Assembly (NCBI GenBank): GCA_001798455.1
Contig: MGSI01000145.1
Coordinates: 1 to 14,403, forward strand
DNA: 14,403 nt
Direction: 5' to 3'
From: Deltaproteobacteria bacterium RIFCSPLOWO2_02_FULL_57_26
GTDB lineage: Bacteria > Desulfobacterota > Binatia > UBA9968
Under the pieces are notes generated by a model that was given only the letters and a program-made list of their open reading frames with translations, searched no databases and was not told the DNA's origin. Of this stretch, positions 1-5,826 are shown one piece after another. Within the stretch, counting starts at the first letter, position 1; every line of letters starts with the position of its first letter. The position numbers and the translations under genes are program-made.

Positions 1-89
1 CGGTATCCCGGAAAAGGCGGGCACCAATCGTCGAGCACTCGCTTGAGACGTCCTTGAGCCAGATGCGGCTGCGCCGGATAAATTATCGT
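1..89 (-). pseudogene. 3' fragment of a LysR-family regulator gene, 5' end missing
   Basis: Reading the minus strand from 89 down to the edge gives an open frame ending in GRLKRVLDDWCPPFPGY. This matches the typical C-terminal part of LysR effector domains, which usually continue as HLYYPSRRQ. An in-frame TAG lies at 90-92 and the rubrerythrin gene ends at 97, so the DNA-binding domain and most of the effector domain are absent. The gene must be broken by a deletion or recombination that joined it to the end of the operon. The rest runs off the window. The motif match is from memory of the family, over only about 20 residues. Confidence 0.6.
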
Positions 90-96
90 CTACTGT

Positions 97-543
97 TCAG
101 TTGTGCATCAACACACGTTCTTCGTATTCCGTTTCGAAGAACAACTTGTGCTTGGCTTCTTCCTTGGCGAGACCGAGGAAGACCTGCTTGAGGTGGGTAT
201 CCTGGACTTTTTCGGCCATGTCCCTATAGAGTTGAAAGGCCGCACGTTCTCTTTTCATCGCAAAGATCAGTGCATCTTGGTAGGAGATGTTGCCGCTGGC
301 ATCGACTTCGACCAGGTAGTCCGAAATCTTCAGGTCCAGTACTTCCTTTTCCGGGGTCAGTTTGCGCTCGCCAGTTTTTGCTGCAAGCAAACGCTCCTTG
401 TGGCGTTTTTCCTCTTCCGCGAATTCAAGCAGCATCTTTTTCATACCGGCTTTTTCGGCGCGCGCGGCAACGCTTGCATAGAAATCGGCAGCCTGTTGTT
501 CCTGATCGATCGCGTAATCGAGAATTTCATCAACGGTATTCAT
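97..543 (-). CDS. Rubrerythrin-like ferritin-fold diiron protein (no rubredoxin domain)
   Basis: This 148-residue protein has two repeated helical pairs, each with a Glu followed by an ExxH motif: E15 with E45-x-x-H48, and E99 with E129-x-x-H132. These are the expected diiron ligands of the rubrerythrin/ferritin-like family. The C-terminal rubredoxin Cys4 domain of classical rubrerythrin is missing, so it is a short 'erythrin' type. It is the last gene of the operon, 10 bases after the stop of the NuoG-like gene, with AAGGA just before its ATG. Family members reduce peroxide in anaerobes. A protective role for the oxygen-sensitive W and Fe-S complex encoded upstream is inferred from position only. 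Confidence 0.85.
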   Translation of the reverse strand: MNTVDEILDYAIDQEQQAADFYASVAARAEKAGMKKMLLEFAEEEKRHKERLLAAKTGERKLTPEKEVLDLKISDYLVEVDASGNISYQDALIFAMKRERAAFQLYRDMAEKVQDTHLKQVFLGLAKEEAKHKLFFETEYEERVLMHN

Positions 544-553
544 AGATCCTTGC

Positions 554-1168
554 CTATTTCGCGGATGAGAGCTGGGAAGAAGCCGAGGGAAACGCGAGCG
601 CTTCGGTTAGATGATAGGCTGCCTGTGCGTATGAGGTAGGGCAGAGCGCGAAACATTCCTTGCAGTCCCAGCACACCTTGGCGGCTAGCTCCGGAACAAA
701 ACGGATCTCCCGAGTCGCTCCTCTGTCGAAAAAACCGACAGCATTGTTCTGCTTGACCTCAGAGCAGTATCTTACGCACAGACCGCAAAGGATGCAGAAG
801 GAGGCCTCCTTTTCAAAGCGGTCTTTGTCGGCGCCGTACTCCTGCGCCAAGTTCTGTAATATCTCGGCATCCGGAGCGTGGGCCAAAAGCTGCTCTATGA
901 GAATCTTGCGAGTCTTGTCGATCTTCTCGGACTTGGTTGTCACCGCCAAAGCTTGTTCCGCCGGGTAGAGGCAAGAAGCGACGAGATTCGTCCTACCACG
1001 GCCTTGCACCTCCACCACGCAAAGTCGGCAAGCACCATAAGGTTCCAATTTCTCGTTGTGACAGACTGTCGGAATCGATATCCCCGCACTCCGGGCGGCC
1101 TCCAAAACGGTCATCCCTTGCTCTGCTTCGACGTCCCTGCCGTCAATCTGTAAAACGATCTTGCTCAT
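554..1168 (-). CDS. bamI: NuoG/HoxU-like iron-sulfur subunit (BamI-like)
   Basis: The 204-residue product has an N-terminal [2Fe-2S] ferredoxin domain with C36, C47, C50 and C66, followed by two CxxCxxCxxxC motifs (C125-C135 and C166-C176) for [4Fe-4S] clusters. It would relay electrons between the NuoF-like subunit and the rest of the complex. The NuoG-type His-Cys cluster segment is collapsed to HAPDAEILQNL, with the His kept and the cysteines lost. The start chosen is the ATG at 1166-1168, giving MSKIVLQIDG. The frame stays open to an ATG at 1201, but those 11 extra codons lie inside an intergenic repeat. The ribosome-binding site is weak. The symbol rests on gene order and domain type. 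Confidence 0.8.
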   Translation of the reverse strand: MSKIVLQIDGRDVEAEQGMTVLEAARSAGISIPTVCHNEKLEPYGACRLCVVEVQGRGRTNLVASCLYPAEQALAVTTKSEKIDKTRKILIEQLLAHAPDAEILQNLAQEYGADKDRFEKEASFCILCGLCVRYCSEVKQNNAVGFFDRGATREIRFVPELAAKVCWDCKECFALCPTSYAQAAYHLTEALAFPSASSQLSSAK

Positions 1169-1341
1169 CTTATTTGGCTCTTGGCATGGAGCATAGAGCA
1201 TGGAGCACGGAGCAGGGAGCTTCTAAAACCCTTTGCTCTTGGCGCTTAGCTCTTTGCCATTTAACTCTCGATCCACACAGGGTCATCGTTTTTTCTCTAA
1301 TCGTGAATAGTGCAAGCTTATTCTCGCGTACTATTTCTTTC
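1169..1341. repeat. Intergenic repeat, copy A, with five 7-bp units
   Basis: This is the gap between the NuoF-like and NuoG-like genes. Bases 1176-1257 form a repeat unit: GGCTCTTGGC, then five heptads at 1186-1220 (ATGGAGC, ATAGAGC, ATGGAGC, ACGGAGC, AGGGAGC), then a tail ending GCTTAGCTCTTTGC. The same unit occurs inverted at 9006-9065 with only two heptads. Apart from heptad number the two copies differ by one substitution and one single-base indel. No terminator is evident in the remaining bases. The repeat nearly touches the next gene's start and so forms its leader. Confidence 0.85.
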
Positions 1342-4300
1342 TCAGCCGGCGACCGCCATGCTTTTGTCGCGGGCCGCCATCCAGCTCACATCACACCTGA
1401 GACAGCGTCCGCATTCCTTTTTCGCCGTCTCCTCGTCGAAGCCAAGCTCAACCTCCGCGGTGAAGTCCTTGATGCGCTCTTCGGGGGACAGCTTCGGAAT
1501 CTCGGCCATCGGCTGCTCGGTCACTACTTCGGGCAGCGTCATGGTCACTTTGATCTTTTCCAAACTTTCCGCGTAGGGGTCCCGGCCACTCTTCAGGGCC
1601 AGGAGTCTGTCTATCTCCACCGCGGCTTTTTTCCCGTGTGCCAGAGCATCCACGATCCGCGCCGGGCCGATCACGGCATCCCCGCCGGCAAAGACTCCGG
1701 GGAGATTGGTAACGAGGCGATGACGGTCTACGGCGATCGTGTCCCCTTTCGTTTCGAGCGACTCGGCGAAGTCAAGATCCGAGGTCTGCCCTATGGCGGA
1801 GAAGATGGTGTCGTATTCCCGGGTGATTACGGCTCCCTCGATGGGGACCGGCCTGCGGCGCCCGCTGCGGTCGAAATCCCTGAGCTCGCACACGTCCATC
1901 TCAAGGGCCAACCCGGAATTGGCCCGGCGGATGGACTTCGGAGCGACGAGTTCCTTGAGTTCGATGTTTTCCGCAATGGCGTCCGCAATCTCCTCTTCGG
2001 AGGCGGGCATGTCCTTGCGTTCACGCCTGTAGGCAATGGTCACTTCAGCCCCCATCCTGCGGCAGGTCCTGGCTATGTCCATGGCCACATCGCCTCCGCC
2101 GATTACGGCTACCCGTTTTCCAGGATGCGGTGCGATTCCCAGCTCCACTTCTCTCAGGAACTCCGCGCCTCCCTTGACACCGGGAAGATCCTCCCCGGGA
2201 ACGCGGATGGGGAGGCTTTTGTGCGCACCGACGGCGACAAATATGGCATCATACTCTTTCTGAAGCTGACCGAGGGTGATGTCGCGTCCCACCCTGGTAT
2301 TGGTTTTGACTTCAACGCCCACGTTTACGATGAAGTCGATCTCCTGATCCAGGATTTCTCTGGGGAGACGATAGGGGGGGATCCCGTAACGAAGCATGCC
2401 GCCCAGCTGCGGGAGTTCCTCAATGATAGTGGGTCGATATCCCATCAAAGCCAGACTGTAGGCTGCGGCCAGCCCGCCCGGCCCGCCGCCGATAACGGCA
2501 ATCTTTTCTTCCTTTGCCTTACCTTTCTCGAGCTTTACGGTGTAGCCCTTTCTCTTGGCCATGTCGGCGGCGAATCGCTTGATCTTTGGAATGTTCAACG
2601 GCTCATCGGTTTCCGCCCGGAGGCAAACGTCCGTGCAAGGATGCGTGCAGACCCGGCCACAGACCCCCGGGAGGGGGTTGGTCTGATAGATGAGCGATAT
2701 GGCCTCCTCATACCGGCCCTCGGCCACCAGAGAGAGGTAACCCGGGACATCTTGGCCGATAGGGCAGGCATTGGTGCACTTGGCTTTGTAAAGCTCTTCG
2801 CACACTCCCGCCTGGCATCGCTTGTGGAGGATGTGGTCCTCGTATTCATGGCGAAAGTATTTCAGTGTCGCGAGCACCGGGTTGGGGGCGGTCCCACCCA
2901 ATGCACAGAGGGAGGCATCTCTTGTCGACTCGGCGAGCTCCATTAGAAGTCCGATGTCGCTCTCTCTTCCCTTTCCTTCACTGATCCGAGTAAGAATCTT
3001 AAGCATCTGCCTGATGCCCTCACGGCACGGGGAGCATTTGCCGCACGATTCAAGGGAAAGGAACTTGAGAAAGTACTTGGCGACGTCGACCATACAGGTG
3101 TCTTCATCCATCACGATCATGCCACCGGAACCCATGATCGCGCCGACCTTGCGCAGCTCGTCAAAGTCGACTTCTATATCCAGGTATTCCTCGGTAATAC
3201 ATCCTCCCGATGGACCACCCGTCTGCACCGCCTTGAACTTCTTGCCTCCGGGGATGCCGCCGCCTACCTCATAGATAATATCTCTCAGGGTAATGCCCAT
3301 GGGGACTTCCACGAGGCCGGTATTGTTCACCTTACCAACCAACGAGAATATCTTGGTGCCCTTGCTTCCTTCAGTGCCGATCGAGGCGAAATACTCAGGC
3401 CCCTTGTTGAGAATCAAGGGTATATTGGACCATGTCTCCACATTATTTATATTTGTCGGCTTGCCAAAGAGCCCTTTCACGGCCGGATACGGCGGCCTCG
3501 CCCTTGGCTCGCCCGGCTTCCCCTCCAGAGATGCGAGGAGGGCCGTTTCCTCACCGCAAACGAAAGCGCCGGCTCCCCGATGGACTGTGACAGTGAAATC
3601 AAAGCCTGAGCCAAGGATATTTTTCCCAAGAAAACCATACGCCTCAGCCTGCTTGATCGCGAGGGTCACATTCTCTACCGCTAAGGGGTATTCCTGTCGA
3701 ACGTAAACATAGCCCTCGTGGGCGCCGATGGCATAAGCTCCGATGGTCAACCCTTCAAGGACTGAGAAAGGGTTCCCCTCGAGTAGAGCCCTATCCATAA
3801 AAGCCCCCGGGTCTCCCTCATCGGCGTTGACGATCATATACTTCGTCTCATCGGGACTCTTTCTGGCGAATTCCCACTTTAAGCCCGTTGGGAAACCAGC
3901 GCCCCCCCTCCCTCTCAGCCCGGAATTTTTCACCAGCTCCACCACTTGCTCCGGGGTCACCTGACAAAGGGCTTTAACCAAAGCAGAATAACCACCAACT
4001 GCGAGATAGTCATCAATGCTTTTAGGATCAATCTTAATATTATTGCCGATAAGGAGCCGCATCTGATTCTTGTAGAATGGTATCTCAGATTCATGGACTA
4101 TCTTCTCACCGGTTATGGGATCGACATAAAGCAACCTATCGATCACCTTCTTGGCAAATATGGTCTGAGAAACGATCTCTTCTGCATCGCCCGGCTGCAC
4201 CTGAAGATAAGATATCTCCTCAGGATAAATCACAATTAGGGGGCCTCTCTCACAGAAGCCGGGGCAGCCTGTTTCCCTGACCTCCACTTTAGTTTCCAGT

Positions 4301-4467
4301 CCCTGTTTTTTAATCTCCTCTTTGAAGGCGGCAACGACATTTGCTGCGCCGAGAGCGAGGCAACCCGTTCCAGTACATACAGCAATGCAAGGCTTATTTG
4401 GACCTCTCTTTGATATGACGTCCTTCCTGAATTCCTCCAATTCAGCAGGCGAGTTTATCCTTGGCAT
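1342..4467 (-). CDS. bamH: NuoF-like NADH-binding subunit fused to a GltD/NfnB-type FAD-NADPH domain (BamH-like)
   Basis: The protein has 1041 residues in three parts. Residues 27-110 are a thioredoxin-like [2Fe-2S] domain (C31, C36, C68, C72). Residues 140-545 are a NuoF core with FMN/NADH motifs (GLRGRGGAGFPTG at 183, GAGAFVCGEETAL at 298) and a [4Fe-4S] site at C475, C478, C481 and C521. Residues 550-1030 are a GltD/NfnB-like part with cysteines C564, C568, C603, C607, C611 and C615, an FAD motif GGGPGGLAAA at 660, a second nucleotide motif GGGDVAMDIA at 790 and YRRERKDMPA, which in this family goes with NADPH. A CxxCxxC motif (C1019, C1022, C1025) closes the protein. AAGGAAAGG precedes the ATG and the NuoE-like gene ends 9 bases upstream. 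It would exchange electrons with NAD(H) and probably NADP(H). The fusion is longer than a plain NuoF-type subunit of about 600 residues. Confidence 0.88.
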   Translation of the reverse strand: MPRINSPAELEEFRKDVISKRGPNKPCIAVCTGTGCLALGAANVVAAFKEEIKKQGLETKVEVRETGCPGFCERGPLIVIYPEEISYLQVQPGDAEEIVSQTIFAKKVIDRLLYVDPITGEKIVHESEIPFYKNQMRLLIGNNIKIDPKSIDDYLAVGGYSALVKALCQVTPEQVVELVKNSGLRGRGGAGFPTGLKWEFARKSPDETKYMIVNADEGDPGAFMDRALLEGNPFSVLEGLTIGAYAIGAHEGYVYVRQEYPLAVENVTLAIKQAEAYGFLGKNILGSGFDFTVTVHRGAGAFVCGEETALLASLEGKPGEPRARPPYPAVKGLFGKPTNINNVETWSNIPLILNKGPEYFASIGTEGSKGTKIFSLVGKVNNTGLVEVPMGITLRDIIYEVGGGIPGGKKFKAVQTGGPSGGCITEEYLDIEVDFDELRKVGAIMGSGGMIVMDEDTCMVDVAKYFLKFLSLESCGKCSPCREGIRQMLKILTRISEGKGRESDIGLLMELAESTRDASLCALGGTAPNPVLATLKYFRHEYEDHILHKRCQAGVCEELYKAKCTNACPIGQDVPGYLSLVAEGRYEEAISLIYQTNPLPGVCGRVCTHPCTDVCLRAETDEPLNIPKIKRFAADMAKRKGYTVKLEKGKAKEEKIAVIGGGPGGLAAAYSLALMGYRPTIIEELPQLGGMLRYGIPPYRLPREILDQEIDFIVNVGVEVKTNTRVGRDITLGQLQKEYDAIFVAVGAHKSLPIRVPGEDLPGVKGGAEFLREVELGIAPHPGKRVAVIGGGDVAMDIARTCRRMGAEVTIAYRRERKDMPASEEEIADAIAENIELKELVAPKSIRRANSGLALEMDVCELRDFDRSGRRRPVPIEGAVITREYDTIFSAIGQTSDLDFAESLETKGDTIAVDRHRLVTNLPGVFAGGDAVIGPARIVDALAHGKKAAVEIDRLLALKSGRDPYAESLEKIKVTMTLPEVVTEQPMAEIPKLSPEERIKDFTAEVELGFDEETAKKECGRCLRCDVSWMAARDKSMAVAG

Positions 4468-4476
4468 AACCTTTCC

Positions 4477-4929
4477 TTACTCATAGTTTTTTAACACATC
4501 TTTTGACTTGGCCGGTGCCAACTTGCCATGATGTTCGCCATCGATGACCATCACCGGCCCTAAAGCGCAGCAGCCGACGCAGTTAACAGTCTCCAGGCTG
4601 AATCTGAAATCCTCGCCCGTTAGGCCGGGTTTCAGTCCGGTCGCGTCTTGAACCGCGCCGAGGACGCGTTTCGCACCGCGCACATGGCAGGCAGTGCCCG
4701 TACATACGTGAATTTCATGACGCCCTTTAGGCACCACGCTGAAGGCTTTATAAAAGGTAGTTATGTGCCGTATGCGGTTTAGAGGGACTTTCAATCTTTC
4801 GCTGACCTTCGCCAATGCTTCCTTGGGAAGCCAGCGATTCTCGCTCTGGATTTCCAGTAATACCTGGATGAGCGAGCTGGAATCGCTCGGATATTTATCT
4901 ATAATCTTATCGATCTTTCCGTTATCCAT
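4477..4929 (-). CDS. bamG: NuoE-like [2Fe-2S] subunit (BamG-like)
   Basis: A 150-residue thioredoxin-fold ferredoxin of the NuoE family. It has a helical N-terminal part followed by the [2Fe-2S] ligands C76-x4-C81 (CTGTAC) and C117-x3-C121 (CVGCC). It normally sits beside NuoF and passes electrons from its FMN. The start chosen is the ATG at 4927-4929 (MDNGKIDKII), preceded by AGGA 8 bases upstream. The frame stays open for 27 more codons to an ATG at 5008-5010, but that stretch is a palindromic intergenic repeat and does not resemble any NuoE N-terminus. The NuoF-like gene follows after 9 bases. Confidence 0.85.
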   Translation of the reverse strand: MDNGKIDKIIDKYPSDSSSLIQVLLEIQSENRWLPKEALAKVSERLKVPLNRIRHITTFYKAFSVVPKGRHEIHVCTGTACHVRGAKRVLGAVQDATGLKPGLTGEDFRFSLETVNCVGCCALGPVMVIDGEHHGKLAPAKSKDVLKNYE

Positions 4930-4937
4930 AGCCGCTG

Positions 4938-4941
4938 TCCT
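4938..4941 (-). promoter_or_regulatory. Ribosome-binding site that fixes the bamG-like start
   Basis: On the minus strand AGGA lies 8 bases before the ATG at 4927-4929. The longer open frame from 5010 begins inside a repeat and has no comparable site, so the short start is preferred. Confidence 0.6.
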
Positions 4942-4976
4942 AACAGGCTGCTGAGCGAATGAAGCATATTGCCGAT

Positions 4977-5038
4977 AGCTTATGGCATATGGCTGAAATT
5001 CTTGAACCATATGCTATAAGCCATACGCTATAAGCCAT
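4977..5038. repeat. Palindromic and direct repeat in the bamF-bamG gap
   Basis: Two 16-bp arms, 4977-4992 (AGCTTATGGCATATGG) and 5007-5022 (CCATATGCTATAAGCC), are inverted repeats with two mismatches around a 14-base loop. The 12-mer GCTATAAGCCAT also occurs twice in direct orientation, at 5013-5024 and 5027-5038. The hairpin lacks a T-run, so it is not an obvious terminator. It may be a processed or stabilising stem between the two cistrons, or a scattered intergenic repeat. Confidence 0.75.
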
Positions 5039-5057
5039 CGCTTCCAGCGCTCTTGCC

Positions 5058-5825
5058 TTAGACCGGAACAAAGCGCTTTTGGCTTTCATCGAATTCGATC
5101 AACCCCTGCCTTGCTGAATTGTTAAGGTGAGTTGAAATTGTGGATGCGTCCACACCTAGGATCTCGGAGATTTCTCCCGCGGAGAGGGGCCTCTCCCGCA
5201 AGAGCAACAAGATCTGGCTGGTTGCCAATTTATCTACGATCAACTCGTGAAATAACCTGTTCACCTCGTCACTGGCGAAGAATTTGCTATATTCCTCTTC
5301 CGTATCGAAACGTACTCTGAGCCTCTCCCTCTCCACCAGCTTGATGTAGGGGATCAAGTTTGTAACGGCTTCCAGTTTCAGCTTTAGTCCATTCTTATCC
5401 AATCCTTCGCCTTTGCCGAGAGGTCCCAATTCCTCCAGCTTGCCGGAAAAATCATTCATGACTGCGGCGAAACGGGTACCTTGAGAGGCGGATACCCAGT
5501 CAAGCCTCAACCTTTCGGGGTTCACCCCTATGTGTTGCAGCAATTTTTTACATAGGTGCATCATGCTTAACGCGCCGTAGTTTCCTTCGGTGATGTAATG
5601 GCAGTCACCAGGCCAGCAGCCGCCCATGAACACGCCGTCCAGTCCGTTTGAGAAAGCTCGAAGGATAAATTCCAGGTCGACTCTGCCGGAGCACATCAGC
5701 CTGATGATCCTTATGTTCGCGGGATATTGATAACGGGAAACTCCGGCGAGGTCCGCCCCTGCGTAGCAACACCAGTTGCACAAAAACCCTATGATCTTTG
5801 GCTTAAACTTGTACCCTGCAGCCAT
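5058..5825 (-). CDS. bamF: MvhD-like [2Fe-2S] subunit with C-terminal winged-helix domain (BamF-like)
   Basis: The protein has 255 residues. Residues 10-125 are the MvhD/FrhD family domain with conserved cysteines C16, C19 and C20 (FLCNWCCYAGADLAG), C45 (MCSGRVD), and C70 and C75 (GGCWPGDCHY). Such subunits carry a [2Fe-2S] cluster and pass electrons to HdrA. Residues about 198-255 look like an ArsR/winged-helix DNA-binding domain: ILLLLRERPLSAGEISEILG, then a recognition-helix-like DASTISTHLNNSARQGLIEF. C75, encoded TGC at 5601-5603, stands where some BamF and MvhD homologues have selenocysteine. The ATG follows the HdrA-like stop by one base, so translation is probably coupled. The role of the helix-turn-helix is unknown. 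Confidence 0.85.
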   Translation of the reverse strand: MAAGYKFKPKIIGFLCNWCCYAGADLAGVSRYQYPANIRIIRLMCSGRVDLEFILRAFSNGLDGVFMGGCWPGDCHYITEGNYGALSMMHLCKKLLQHIGVNPERLRLDWVSASQGTRFAAVMNDFSGKLEELGPLGKGEGLDKNGLKLKLEAVTNLIPYIKLVERERLRVRFDTEEEYSKFFASDEVNRLFHELIVDKLATSQILLLLRERPLSAGEISEILGVDASTISTHLNNSARQGLIEFDESQKRFVPV

Positions 5826-5826
5826 C

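Noticed and set aside
1..96. Terminator after the operon
   Set aside because: Only a 4-bp stem (CGGC-GCA-GCCG) without a T-run is present.
1169..1201. 11-codon extension of the NuoG-like gene
   Set aside because: It lies within the heptad repeat. MSKIVLQIDG is the normal start of the ferredoxin domain.
1186..1220. Heptad block as a CRISPR-like array
   Set aside because: The units are 7 bp and directly adjacent, with no spacers and no cas genes.
937..2946. Long plus-strand open frame of 669 codons opposite the NuoF-like gene
   Set aside because: It is antisense to a gene with clear motifs, has no recognisable domain, and its composition is that of a shadow frame.
4930..5010. 27-codon N-terminal extension of the NuoE-like gene
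   Set aside because: It is made of a palindromic repeat. The internal ATG at 4927-4929 has a good ribosome-binding site and gives the usual NuoE length.
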